Assembly: GCA_028564925.1 (NCBI GenBank)
Contig: CM053033.1
Location: 208,692,642 to 208,756,641, forward strand
Length of the DNA: 64,000 nt
Direction: 5' to 3'
DNA from: Lithobates sylvaticus
Lineage: Eukaryota; Chordata; Amphibia; Anura; Ranidae
Shown: piece by piece, positions 44,996 through 57,566 of the stretch
Position numbering within the stretch: the first letter of the stretch is position 1
Layout of the letters: each line of letters begins with the position of its first letter
Notes under the pieces: model-generated
Told to the model about the DNA's origin: nothing
Databases searched by the model: none
The model's input: the letters and a program-made list of their open reading frames with translations, nothing else
Position numbers and translations under genes: made by a program

Positions 44996-45212
44996 CAGTG
45001 GTGTGAAAAAGTGTTTGCCCCCTTCCTCATTTCCTGTTCCTTTGCATGTTTGTCACACTTAAGTGTTTCGGAACATCAAACCAATTTAAACAATAGTCAA
45101 GGACAACACAAGTAAACACAAAAAAATGCAATTTGTAAATGAAGGTGTTTATTATTAAAGGTGAAAAAAAATCCAAACCATCATGGCCCTGTGTGAAAAA
45201 GTGATTGCCCCC
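44996..45212. repeat. Left terminal inverted repeat of the Tc1
   Basis: Complementary to 46406-46618 with only scattered small differences. It holds two copies of the TGTGAAAAAGTG word, at the outer end and near 45191-45202, which probably serve as outer and inner transposase binding sites. Confidence 0.92.
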
Positions 45213-45217
45213 TAAAC

Positions 45218-46240
<1,023 letters not shown>

Positions 46241-46405
46241 GATGTGTAGCTTTTAAGGATCTTCTGGTGGACCTTACTGTGTCAAGCAGCTCCTATTTAA
46301 GTGATGCCTTGATTGTGAACAGGTGTGGCAATAATCAGGCCTGGGTGTGGCTAGAGAAATTGAACTCAGGTGTGGACAACCACAGTTATAGTAAGTTTTA
46401 ACAAG

Positions 46406-46618
46406 GGGGGCAATCACTTTTTCACACAGGGCCATGATGGTTTGGATTTTTTTTCACCTTTAATAATAAACACCTTCATTTACAAATTGCATTTTGTGTT
46501 TACTTGTGTTGTCCTTGACTATTGTTTAAATTGGTTTGATGTTCCGAAACACTTAAGTGTGACAAACATGCAAAGGAACAGGAAATGAGGAAGGGGCAAA
46601 CACTTTTTCACACCACTG
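46406..46618. repeat. Right terminal inverted repeat of the Tc1
   Basis: Partner of 44996-45212. It ends CTTTTTCACACCACTG followed by TA. Confidence 0.92.
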
Positions 46619-46830
46619 TACATGCTGCTCTCATACAGCCATATCTGGCCATATGGACATATGTTAGCCTAAAAAGTTAGCATAGCTGGGTAAGTTTCTA
46701 GCTGTCTGGGTCAAATTCACCCTTTTCAGGCTTATGTTTGTCATAATGTGTAATGTGTAAAGAAAAAAAAATCCTCATCACTTCATCAGAGTAGTATAGT
46801 GTTACTAAGGTAACGCTGTATTGTTCTGGT

Positions 46831-47306
46831 GGAAGCATGGTTGGAGATCAACTTACAAACATCCGACTTACAAACGACTCCTACTTACAAACGGAGGGAG
46901 ACAACAGGAAGTGAGAGGAAATCCACCCCTAGGAAGGGAAATTCACTTCTGTAAGAGTTATTATGGGAAAAAGGTGTCTCCACTGATGCTTTATCACCAG
47001 TCCATGCTTCCCTAACAACTCAAAATTTTCAAAATCCAATTGTCATTGGGACAGAAGGTGAGGTGAAATCTTCTGAACAGGGGCACAGACAGCAAAACAA
47101 ATGTTACAGGGGTGATAACCCTTCTCTATGCTATCAAAAAAATGTAAAAATAGATTTTTTTTGGCTGGAGCTACACTTAAAAAATGTATCTGTTCCGACT
47201 TACAAACAGATTCAACTTAAGAACAAACCTACAGTCCCTATCTTGTTTGTAACCCGGGGACCCCCTGTATATTGTAAATTATCGTACCATCATCCCTTGG
47301 ATAGTA
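46831..47306. repeat. Dispersed repeat rich in CTTACAAAC words
   Basis: Contains ACTTACAAACGACTCCTAC early and CCGACTTACAAACAG and TTGTTTGTAACCCGGGGAC late. It resembles a DNA-transposon remnant known widely in tetrapods (from memory), but no paired ends are clear. It lies inside the same 14-bp direct-repeat pair as the adjoining palindrome. Confidence 0.4.
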
Positions 47307-47545
47307 AATGTAAGACAAAGTGAAGATATGGGATTTTATAGGTACTTAGTAATAATTTTTTTTTAGCTAAATTAGAAACTCAAATACATAGATTGATATT
47401 TAAAGACATAATTTTTATTTCACAACAAAAGTAGTAAAAAATGAACAAACAAGCAAATATCTACAGTACAGGACATATACACCTATTCCTAGAATAACCG
47501 TAGATAGTGCAATGTTCATTGGTATGTGGTCATGTGTTCAATAGA

Positions 47546-47583
47546 CTTCTACATGTTTCGCCTGTAAAGGCTTCATCAGGAAA
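47546..47583 (-). ncRNA. Hammerhead ribozyme-like motif, left arm
   Basis: Minus strand: stem I TTTC/GAAG (four pairs, one wobble), CTGATGA, stem II GCC-TTTACA-GGC, GAAA, self-complementary ACATGT, GTA triplet. Every canonical core base is present. Confidence 0.65.
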
Positions 47584-47851
47584 GTTGACATGATCACAAA
47601 GAGTTAAAATTCAAGAAATGGTTTCATTCAAATATTGAACCTTGGGTGTATAATAATGGAAAAAACATAAGAAAAAACAAGAATTAATTACATATAAATA
47701 AAGAGGCAATTTAAAATATAAAATATAAAATATTTAAATTGCCTCTTTATTTATATGTAATTAATTCTTGTTTTTTCTTATGTTTTTTCCATTATTATAC
47801 ACCCAAGGTTCAATATTTGAATGAACTTTAACTCTTTGTGATCATGTCAAC

Positions 47852-47889
47852 TTTCCTGATGAAGCCTTTACAGGCGAAACATGTAGAAG
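47852..47889 (+). ncRNA. Hammerhead ribozyme-like motif, right arm
   Basis: Identical to the left-arm motif but on the plus strand. CTGATGA is at 47856-47862 and GAAAC at 47876-47880. A transcript of the whole palindrome in either direction would contain one such sense motif and its complement. Confidence 0.65.
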
Positions 47890-48127
47890 TCTATTGAATA
47901 CATGACCACATACCAATGAACATTGCACTATCTACGGTTATTCTAGGAATAGGTGTATATGTCCTGTACTGTAGATATTTGCTCGTTTGTTCATTTTTTA
48001 CTACTTTTGTTGTGAAATAAAAATTATGTCTTTAAATATCAATCTATGTATTTGAGTTTCTAATTTAGCTAAAAAAATGTATTACTAAGTACCTATAAAA
48101 TCCCATATCTTCACTTTTTCTTACATG

Positions 48128-48893
48128 TATTGTTCTGGTCACAGTGTGTTAAAAAAAAAAAAATCATAAAAAATTAAAAAGTAATAATTTTCTTTTAAAA
48201 ATAAACAGAAATGGAAATAAAATATAAAGATATAGCTTTTTTACATACTGTAAACCATTCGATGTCCCTGATCACCACCACACCAGTTATATGATAGCGC
48301 TGTTCTGAGCGCTGTAAAACAAAAAAAGTGACAGAAAATTACAACTTCAAAAAACTCACCATGCCCCTTACTAAATATATTGGACTGTCTACTTTCCAAA
48401 AAGGGGTCATGTGGGGGTATTTCTACTGTCCTGGCATTTTCTGGCCTCAAGAAATGAGATAGGCCATCAGTACATTAGGATTTTCAGATATATACAATAG
48501 TTTGTGGACTTTCCAACAGACTAAATACTAAACACAAATTTGGGTCACCAAGGAAATGTAGCAGAATACATTTTGACCTAAATTTATGAAGGAATGTTAT
48601 TTTATTTGCTAACTTTTATAACAGAAACAAAGAGAAACGCATGCTTTTTTCAAAGTTTTTGGTCTTATTTTTGTTTATTTCACAAAAAATAAAAAAACCA
48701 GTGGTGACTAAATAACACAAAAAAAAAAAAAAAAAAGAAAAGCTTTAATTGTGTGAACAAAAATGATAACAAATTTCTTAAGGGTACAGTGTTGCATCAC
48801 TGCGCAATTGTCATTCAAAGTGTGACAGTGCTAAAAGATGAAAATTGGTCTGCGCAGGAAGGGGGTAGAAGTGTCCGGCATTGAAGCTGTTAA
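48128..48893. repeat. Right part of a family A element
   Basis: From about 48330 it matches the right half of 35469-37325 (CAAAAAACTCACCATGCC, GGGTACAGTGTTGCATCACTG) and ends CATTGAAGCTGTTAA. The left part, 48128-48330, is not assigned. Confidence 0.5.
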
Positions 48894-48982
48894 GCTTTGA
48901 CAATAAAACCTGGAAGCTGATTGGTTTCTATGCAGAGCTGCACCAGATTTTGTACTCCCCAGTTTTAGTAAATCAAACCCAA
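48894..48982. repeat. Short repeat shared with 37326-37412
   Basis: GCTTTGACAATAAAACCTGG then AAGCTGATTGGTT and CCAGTTTTAGTAAATC. It follows a family A end exactly as at 37326. Confidence 0.6.
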
Positions 48983-49083
48983 TATATGTAAGTGGTTCTC
49001 TACATATCACTATCATATTGTGATTCATAGAATTCAGCTTGTGTCCATTGTTAATATCATGTTTTCTTGTAGATAAATTTCCA

Positions 49084-49140
49084 CTTATCTCCCCCTGAGG
49101 AAAGAATTGAGAAAGAGCTAAAATACTGAAACCACATTTA
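49084..49140 (+). ncRNA. Weak hammerhead-like core
   Basis: CTGAGGA at 49095-49101 and GAAAC at 49128-49132 in the right order. The intervening 26 bases form no clear stem and no self-complementary stem III follows. Probably a decayed PLE motif. Confidence 0.3.
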
Positions 49141-49157
49141 TAGCGCCACATTCCTTA

Positions 49158-49916
49158 GAATAATATATATAAATATATATTTGGTATGGGACTTTTAAAG
49201 TGCAAATACAGAATTTAATATAAAAAATATAAATTTATTTAGACAATTTGACAGAACATGTATATAATTATTTTCATAACATATTTAAAAGAAATTCCAT
49301 CACTGAATGCATGCGAGCATTTGCAATGTCGATAAGTCTCTACATGTTTCTAGAGGAGAGGGGACTTTTGGGTTTTTATATCCTCAGTTTATTACTTCCT
49401 TTGGATGATCTTTCTTGGAAGAATTAATCCGGAGGAACCAACTTTTATTCAGGGGTCCCCCGCAATTATATATTGCTGAAAGTTTTTTTGTTGCAAGGGA
49501 CGGATCTGTCGGTTTTCCTTTTCCTTTGGGAGCTCGCCTTTCCTAATAAGATTTTAGATGGATTCTAAGATGTGAACGTCTTGGATAATTTATCCCTCTC
49601 TGTGGTTTCATCAAAATTGAACCCTTCTATACCCAACTGTCTGTGGATTGCAAGTTACTTCTCCTTATTGTACAGTGATCATAGCATTTGAGTTACTAGC
49701 AATTCTCCTGAAGAAGCCTTATTAAGGCGAAACATGTAGAGACTTATCGACATTGCAAATTTTCACATGCATTCAGTGATTTATTTCTTTTAAATATGTT
49801 ATGAAAATAATTATATACATGTGTAAAATTGTCTAAATAAATTTATATTTTTTATATTAAATTCTGTATTTGAGCTTTAAAAGTCCCATACCAAAAATTT
49901 CCTAAATATATATTAT
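49158..49916. mobile_element. Penelope-like fold-back with 190-bp arms
   Basis: The left arm 49158-49350 and right arm 49729-49916 are inverted copies (about 90 percent) around a 378-bp spacer. The homology of the right arm starts precisely at the GAAAC of its hammerhead-like motif, so the other arm lacks the first half of the ribozyme. No frames. Confidence 0.75.
49704..49742 (+). ncRNA. Hammerhead ribozyme-like motif
   Basis: Stem I TCTC/GAGA (four Watson-Crick pairs), CTGAAGA (49708-49714), stem II AGCCTT-ATT-AAGGC, GAAAC (49729-49733), self-complementary ACATGT, GTA triplet. This is the most convincing fold in the window. Confidence 0.68.
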
Positions 49917-50360
49917 TCCCCCTGAGAAAGTTTACATGTGATTGAAACGTGTTGGTGCTTAGTTTCTAATGTGATCCATTATTGGGCATCCATTATGTAA
50001 TATTCATCTCATATGGCATCATGCTATTCATCTATTTTGTACTTGCACTTGCTGTTTAGTCAGTGGATCATTGATGTTTATATCATTTTCCCATGTAATA
50101 GTGGTTCATTTTGATGGATGTGGAGTGTACCCATCAATGATCTACAGGGTTACAGTGTGAAATTCAGTATATTCTTTTTGAGTATTGTGAGATCGGATCA
50201 CTAACGGTCCATCTTTGACCCAGCATTTCATGATCAGCCATTGCACTACATGTAATCATTTTTGTGGTCTTTGCAATAAAGTTTGTAAAAGATGTTTTAT
50301 AATTATTGTTCTTGTGTCTTTCTTGGGTGCTCAAATAAGTCCTCTATATTTAATCTAAAA
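49917..50360 (+). mobile_element. Penelope-like terminal repeat
   Basis: Begins with a partly decayed hammerhead-like motif (CTGAGAA ... GAAACGTGT, 49922-49954) and continues as A/T-rich sequence with AATAAAG (50275-50281) and a poly-A near 50357-50370. It may be the 3' tail of the neighbouring fold-back element. Confidence 0.45.
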
Positions 50361-50538
50361 AAAAAAAAAAAGGTTATATGATTCAATTGTATGTGGCACA
50401 CCAAATTTAAACACATCATGTAATCTTCCTGTTTCATTAAGTGAAGGGTGGTAAAAATGACTTTCCACAATGGATCACTTATCTCCACTACTAGAAGAGT
50501 TGGTGTGGAGGGTCACATAATAAATAAAATTAGTCTAA

Positions 50539-50962
50539 TGCCCCGTACACACGGTCGGATTTTCCGACGGAAAATGTCCTATCGGACAATGTTGTCGGAA
50601 ATTCCGACCGTGTGTAGGCTCTATCGGACTTTTTCCGTCGGATTTTCTGACGGACAAAGTTTTAGCTCCTGCTCTCAAATTTTCCGACAACAAAGTCCTA
50701 TCGGACTTTTTTCGATCGTGTGTAGCGAATTCCGACAGACAAAGTGCCATGCATGCTCAGATCACATTACAAGACCAAAGCTATTGGCTACTAGCCTCTA
50801 CGTAGTCCCGTCGTAGGCAACAAACGTCACCGCGTTCAGAATGATCGGATTTTCCGACAACTTTGTCCGACCGTGTGTATGCAACACCAGTGTCGGACAA
50901 AATCCGTCGGAAAAAATCCGATGGATTTTGTGGGTGGATTTTCCGACCGTGTGTACGGGGCA
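50539..50962. mobile_element. Harbinger-like MITE, copy 3
   Basis: TGCCCCGTACACACGGTCGG to GTGTACGGGGCA, flanked by TAA and TTA. It is in the opposite internal orientation to copies 1 and 2, as judged from the CACATTACAAGACCAAAGC segment. Confidence 0.75.
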
Positions 50963-53093
50963 TTAGACATTTAAAAAAAAAATGTAAATCAGTAGAAGCA
51001 GGAGGGTGGGAGTTTTTTTTTTCTGCGTCCCACAGAAGGGCTATAATCTGAAGAAATGTATTACCTGGAACGGTTTACTTTAATACACCTTTTATGATTG
51101 TCCTCCTGGTATTTTAACAAACACTACAGAAAAATATATAAAAGCTCTTGTTAGCACTCTTTATTGGTGTATTGCGTGGAGAACTAAAAATGTTGTCTTA
51201 TTGATGGCTAAATTGCTCTTAATATACAACCAGGCAGACCTTATTACTTGGCCTGATAGAACTATTTACTTGTGAAGTTTTCACATTATAGCTTAATAAG
51301 GGATCTCTGAAAAGAGTGTGACTGTTTAATTAGATAATTAAATGGAGCGCAACGCCTTCAAACCTGTTTATTTATTGACTAAAATGTAAAATTACTCTTT
51401 CACCCGAACAAAATTACTAAACTGCTAATGTAGTTGCTGGAAGCAGATTTCGCTGGGACGTTAGGGACATAAAATTTCACCCCCGTGGGGTGAAGTAATA
51501 AAAAAACACATCCCCTATTTCCTGTTTTTTCTAATTAGCCAGTTTTGAGGCATTACAACTAACCTCGCAATGACTGAAAGTCTATGTTTCTGTTGCAGTG
51601 GTGAATTCTCTACGCACAACGCACGCAGCTCAAATCTGCTCTTAATGATCAGAATTATTAATTAATTGTAGACATTAAAAGCCAGGCAGATGACCTGTCC
51701 GTGCAATGCATCTTTGGCTAATGAAACGTGTAATCATGTTACACTAAGGATGCTTGGCCTTCGCATACATAATGCACAGTGGAAGTGGGAGAGAGCATAA
51801 CTTTGAAAAGATCCTTAGCTGGTGTTGCATACCATTATGGAGCATAGTAGTATTAAAAGCGATCATGCTACCTTAGGCTCATAGCTTGCCAGCAGTCACT
51901 TGTACAGGTGCCCCTATTATCATATAGTCAATCCATTTTGCACAGGAATAATCAGATATTGTGATAATTTCTATACAAGTGGGTGTACTATACCACTGGT
52001 GATACATTGAAAGGGCGTTGGGAGCCCCAACAGCAACCCCTGACATCGCCAAGCTCAGCTCTTAAAGGCTAAGTTCACCATTTCCATAAATAGCCTATGT
52101 ATTCAATGGAGCCTTAGTAAATGTTTAAAAAAACAGCCTAGTAAAATGTTCATTCATTTTATTGTCAGAAAACATAGCCTGGCATGGCATGTGAGTGGCT
52201 GCACACTCATGGAGCTCCCCAAGGTGATCCATTACTGCTCCTTCATCCAGCCATCTTATCCACTCAAACAGATCCTGACAGCTCCAAGAAAAATGTAGCC
52301 GGCAACTCCAGAATCCCATGAAAATTTTTATTTGCTACTTAAAGGTCAAAATGGCACCCCGCCGGGACTCCAACAGTGCTCCCACAGGGGACTAGAGAAG
52401 TTGAGGGACACAGTAAGTTAACCTGAGCAGGGGGAAGGAGCATGCTCAGGATATGCTTTATTACACACAAAAACAACTGGGCTCACAGGTCTTCCTGCGC
52501 ATATTGAATACAGAAGCTGAATGGTACACTGAGCGGGGGGGGGGGGAGAAGGAGACAACTGTATAATTGTTGGGGGGGGGGTGTAGACAAAGATACCATA
52601 CTGCAGGCTGAGCCTTCTTCAAAGTCAGAAGATGCACAGTAGCCTACAGTGGGGGAAAATTTCATAGCAGTCAACAAATGTACAGTCTCAATTAACACAC
52701 CCAATGACCACTTAAAAGGCTAAAAGAGGAGGTCCCACTGCTGTGACAGGACATTCAAAAGATAAGGGAGTGCACCACGATGGTTGAGGGTCATATCAGC
52801 GACATAGAAGACCAACTATCCTTATCAGAGAAACCTAGTCCACCTCCCAGCTGGCCACAGCCACCAACACCAAGGCAGACAATGTAGAAAACAGATGAAA
52901 ACATTTTTACATTGTTTACAAAAGTGAAAAACAATGGAAATGAAAAACTGGGTGTTTTTTAGCCAGGCTTCCAAGATGCCTACTTACATACTGATACAAC
53001 AGTAAAATAATGAATATTTTATCAAGTTGCACAGTTGTGTAACCTCTGCTGGGGCCCTTTGTCTACATAGATTATTTCTGGAAAAAGTGAACT
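50963..53093. other. Mostly unrecognised sequence
   Basis: No mobile element ends seen. G runs of 10 or so lie at 52537-52546 and 52573-52582. The block 51330-51800 is listed separately. Confidence 0.35.
51330..51800. other. Candidate conserved non-coding block
   Basis: Unique-looking sequence with homeobox-type and other words (ATTAGATAATTAAATGG, TTCTAATTAGCCAG, AATTATTAATTAATTG, GGCTAATGAAACGTGTAATC) and no open frame. The texture resembles deeply conserved vertebrate enhancers. Not proven. Confidence 0.3.
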
Positions 53094-53917
53094 TTAACCT
53101 CCCTGGCGGTATGATTATGTCTGGAATTTATGTCTGGAATTTTGTACCAAAAGCGGTACAATTATTTTGCATGGACATTTGGCGTTTTTATATTGTAGGC
53201 ATGCAATTCTTATGAATAACTCACTTAAATCTGTCCGAACCAGAGTCTAGTAGACATCCCGGGTATGATAAAGTTTGAAACACAAAATCATAAATTATAA
53301 TATAATAAAAATATGTATAAAAATTATTCAATAATGTAATCAAATCAAAAACACTGAAATTTGCTCAGTTGCAGAATAGTCGCTGTCATTAGATTTATTG
53401 TTTGATGATGAATTGTGATTCTAATTTATTATTGCTGTTTTCTAGCTGGTCTAAAACCACTTTTGACATAAAATTACACTTTTTGGTTGCTATGGACAAT
53501 CTCCAGTTTCCAGGCAGAAAAAAATCTATTTATTATATAAAATGACATGCAGGGCACTGGGCAGACCACTAGGGACAAAGGGGATGTGTATTTTTTGTAT
53601 ACAGTACTGTAATCTGTAAGATTGCAGTACTGTATGTGTACTGTGTTTTTTAACTTTTTTGAATTTGGCGCCGATCTCTGCTCCCCTGCGTCGTAACGTC
53701 GCAGGGAACGGAGATCAGCGGCACTCGGCACTGTGTTAAATCGAGCGGAGGAGCTCGCACACACAGCGGGGAGACATTGCAGGATCCAGGGGACAAGGTA
53801 TGTAACCCCCCCCCCCTATATCCTGCAATGCAAGCCAGAGTCTGGCTCGGGGTTACCGCTTTTGGTACTGAAGATCCCGCCCCAAGCCAGACTCGGGAAT
53901 ACCGCCAAGGGGGTTAA
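53094..53917. mobile_element. TTAA-ended element (family D)
   Basis: Inverted ends TTAACCTCCCTGGCGGTAT and ATACCGCCAAGGGGGTTAA. Inside are a GTACCAAAAGCGGTAC/TACCGCTTTTGGTAC inverted pair (53141-53156, 53855-53869) and a hairpin GATCTCTG...CGGAGATC (53672-53718). No coding capacity. Confidence 0.75.
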
Positions 53918-54740
53918 AGTTTATTTAAACCCAAAACCAAAAAAATTATATTTTGCAGCTCACCTACAAGGCTCTAGACACAGAAGCACCTAGGCATACT
54001 CAAATACCCAGTAGTAGAGATGAGCTTGAAGAAAAATTTTGAAAATCAAAATGTTACCAAAAAAGTAATTAAAGCCATATTTAACCTAAAAATTATTTTT
54101 TAATATATTGCAGCTTACCAATTCATAGATGTGGCAACTGCATTCGTTTTCTAATAAAATCAACTCAGTCTGTGATGTGTCCCATTGTGCTTGAGGATAT
54201 ACCGCTGTACATCTGCGCTAGAATACAGCCTCCCAGTATCAGCCGCCTAGTTATACTGCCCTGCCATTCCTTTGCCATAAGGACTGTGTTAGCGTTCAGC
54301 TAGGATCCATGTTGTGTCTGTGTGGAATGGCTTTTTTACCGGTTACTGAAAGTATTACTGCACCTGTTGCTGAGTGCTACTGAGTCTGTTACCATGAGAG
54401 CTACTGTATATGTGTAAGACAAAGCTGCTAGTGCTCACTTCAGTGCTTTGCCAGTGAAAGTGTTATTTATGGAACTGCATTCAACTAAATACAATACTGT
54501 AAAACTGCCTTGGACACTGAGTGTGCTGCTTCCTTGCTTTAGGTAGCATACAGCTGGCCCCACCCACACTCACCCCAGATTGACAATGCTGCTGTCCAAA
54601 GGTGTCCGTTGCTCCTCCATATGAGTGAAAACAGATAGAGACAAGAAATGTATTACTGGTTAGATCACCAGGTGAAAATTAAGGAAACAATTTGAAAAAA
54701 TTAAAGCTAATGTAGCCACCACATCTACGGACTGGTAGGC
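53918..54740. repeat. Repeat fragments and unrecognised sequence
   Basis: 53920-53985 and 54065-54130 are two diverged copies of the same TTTAAACCCAAAA...TATTGCAGCTCACC-type repeat. The rest is not recognised. Confidence 0.4.
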
Positions 54741-54960
54741 TTTAATATATAAAATTAATTCCCCTGATTAAGTCACGTGACCCGTGACGTAACATGTAGG
54801 ATGAGCGGATGCAGACATGGACCAGAAGTGATGTCATATGCAGAAGTAAAGCATGGGAATTTTAACACTGATGCTTGTTTGAAAGTTTTAAATGTAAGTG
54901 CATTGAATTTGTTTTAAATAAAAGATTTTTCACCACAATACTGCACCATAAGAGGCTATT
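54741..54960 (+). mobile_element. Penelope-like terminal-repeat fragment with hammerhead-like motif
   Basis: 54761-54800 holds CTGATTA, a strong stem II (GTCACG/CGTGAC), GTAAC, ACATGT and a GTA triplet. Two core bases are changed. An A/T-rich tail with AATAAAAG follows (54917-54924). Confidence 0.45.
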
Positions 54961-55561
54961 TGCTATCTCCACATACATGAGCTAGACATGCAGGCATTGT
55001 GAGTCAGATGGGTTATTAAAGGCACAATACCCCTGAGTAGTGGAGCCAATAAGAGGTACTAACGAAGGCCCCACAGAGGTAGAGAGGAGACGGAAAAGGC
55101 GAATACCACCACAATTTGGGAGGTTAATCCCATACATGCTGTATGACAACTACTTTGAGGTGAGAGTTCTGAGAGCATCGTGCACCAGGGTAGCACAAAG
55201 TATGTGAAGAGTTCAGGCACCCCACTGAGACATATGCAATAAGGGATGACCCATGGGACTGTTTTTTTTTTTTTTTTTTCACTTTATTATTATTAGCCCA
55301 GCACATTGTATCACCAGTATTGGACTGTATTAGAATTGTATGCAACACTGCATCACACAAATTACATTTTAAAGTACTTTTATTTTGAATGTTTTAACTA
55401 TTAAGTTGGATAAGGATTTCTTATTATGAATATAGTTGTGCATTGGACACCAATTCATAAGTGTAAAAACGATTGCACCAATCACTATTAATCTTATTAT
55501 GATATTGTTTACCTTGAGCACAAGAGAAGGACCCTCACCTTGCCAGCATTCAAATAATCAT
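54961..55561. other. Unrecognised sequence
   Basis: Contains a T run of about 20 (55261-55280). 55380-55550 has the A/T-rich look of PLE terminal repeats but no core motif. Confidence 0.3.
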
Positions 55562-55882
55562 ACAGGAAAAGGAAAGGGAAAATAGAATCCTCATTTCTCA
55601 AAAACATGGCGGACTTTATAGGCACAACATGAGGCCTTCTATTTAAAATATATAACAATCTTTATTCCAAAATTCTTAAAACATAGCATAAGATCATTGC
55701 AACACCCTCTAGGTTAAGGGTGTTGCAATGATTGTTTTAAGAATTTTGGAATGTTTTATGAATTTTGGAATAAAGATTGTAACTGTATATAGTTCAAACA
55801 AATTGCCTCATGTTGTGCCTAGAAAAGTCTGCCATGTTTTTGAGAAATTAGGGTTCTATTTCGTCTTTCCTTTTCCTTTATT
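55562..55882. repeat. 320-bp palindromic repeat
   Basis: The left arm (55562-55713) and right arm (55718-55882) are inverted copies: GGAAAAGGAAAGGG...AAAACATGGC...GGCACAACATGAGGC against GCCTCATGTTGTGCC...GCCATGTTTT...CCTTTTCC. The segment TGAATTTTGGAATAAAGATTGT is partly duplicated on the right. The style is PLE-like, but no hammerhead core was found. Confidence 0.7.
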
Positions 55883-57566
55883 TTGAGCACATAATACAAT
55901 TGTTGGTTTTGGTTTTAATACCATTTAAGAATATTTACCTTGGCCCAGCTTCCAAAATTTTCAGGAATCCTGGATGAAGTCATTGTTCCTTACTGCTGCC
56001 TCCTGGGATAGCTGGGCACTGGAGATACGGCCCTGGAGGCAGCAGTGGGGCACGGCGACATTATCTGCTTTTAAGTGCTTTATGGTAAATGCAAGTCCTC
56101 TCTCTCCCTCTGCCAGCTTTCCTCTGCCTCTCCCTTGCCTTGTCTATCTCTCTCTCTCTCGCTCCATAACCATTTTTCACTATTTCCTACGCCTCCCTAT
56201 TTTTCCCCGTTCCGACGTCTCTATCTCTCCCTTGTTCTTTTCTTTTATCCCTCTCCTCTATTTTCTGTCAGATGTTTTCATAATGAAGCTGCAGGAGAGG
56301 ATGATGGCTGTTCGTGTTGTTTTCTTATCGAATTCTGGGCCAGTTGGCTGGTTTCTCGCATAGCCCCGGTGTTACCCATGGGGACTGACTAGTAAATTAT
56401 TCAGGATCAAATTATATTCCAAAGTGGCAGTATTTTTAATGATGTGTCCAGCTGCATTTTTAATATCAGCTCAGTGTTATTTATCTTCATTAAATTGTTT
56501 TATTGCTGCATACTGTGCGGTTGTCATCCACTTCTGCATTTTCCCCAAAACCCAGAGACCCCCACGCCGGCAAAGATCCACCTTCATCCAGGCAATTTCC
56601 ATGTAAATACTTTGATTTTCTTCCCCTCTTGGTTGCAGCTCTTTGCCTTGAGGGCTGAGGGATTGAAGAGCTTTCTCTCCTACTGAGGAAGCACCGACAG
56701 CTAACATTAATATTTTAAGAACTATCTGCAAGAGCTGAATGAATTCTTGGAAAGCCTATCATTACTGTCATAAAAAAAAGCCTTTTTTTAACCGATATTT
56801 TTTGCTGTAAAGCAACAAGGTAAATTAATTGGTGTCATGTGGCCTATATAATTGCAGGGCAAGGACCCCCGTTCTAAAACCGAATGCAGGTGTTAGCCCA
56901 GTAAGGCATTCTCAAACTTGTAGTTCTTTAGGATGTATTCTCTTAAAGATAATTTACCCAAATAAAAATATATACAATGTAAATACATTTTGCATAGTGC
57001 ATTTATCTGTTCTACTTAAAACCTCAAAGGGTAATCCACTTTCATGGAAAAAAAAAAAAACAAATAAAAAAATGAATAATATAGCATAACGAATTGCGAC
57101 ACAAGTCATATTGTGATTGAATGTTATTAAAAATGACCTTTCCTTTTCAATCTGAAGCTCTGTAATTTTCTGTAAAATGCAATGCAATATGGCTACCTGG
57201 AGGTGTTCTGTACACAGAATGTGTACAGTACACCCCCAAGATATGCCATTTCCTGCTTGTGTGATTGGTTCACTGAGATAAAAGTCATATTTCAGGCATC
57301 CCCTGCAACAAAAATGTTATTTTTGGTAAGATACTCCCAATAGGAAGCCACGTCTAAAGGGTTGCAGGCCCTGCAATTTTCCTCATTAGAGCTTTGCAGT
57401 TGCAGCAGTTGGTTGATAACTATGAAACCACTCCCATTAAAGGCACTTCTGCACATGGACATAGACACATGGATTTCATCAGAATAACAAAAGGTAGGAA
57501 TCTGCAACAAAGTTTGTCAAAATCATTGTAATGTACATAGATCCCCCAGAGGGATCTGGGGACTTA
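55883..57566. other. Unrecognised, partly conserved-looking sequence
   Basis: No repeat ends. 56100-56270 is pyrimidine-rich (CTCTCTCT runs). 56380-56620 contains CAAAGTGGCAGTATTTTTAA and TTTATCTTCATTAAATTG-type words and may be conserved non-coding DNA. Frames of 60-130 codons here lack recognisable domains. Confidence 0.3.

Larger units (their letters stand above)
47307..48127. mobile_element. About 820-bp palindrome, Penelope-like, with two intact-looking hammerheads
   Basis: The left arm (47307-47716) and right arm (47732-48127) are complementary with only a few differences. The centre is a short AT-rich loop of TATAAAATA words. Each arm has a hammerhead-like motif with complete core. 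There is no coding capacity. It is part of an insertion bounded by exact copies of TGTATTGTTCTGGT at 46817-46830 and 48126-48139. Confidence 0.85.

Noticed and set aside
56075-56392. Ser/Leu-rich 105-codon frame
   Set aside because: It arises from a pyrimidine-rich (CTCTCTCT) tract and its overlapping frame is equally open.
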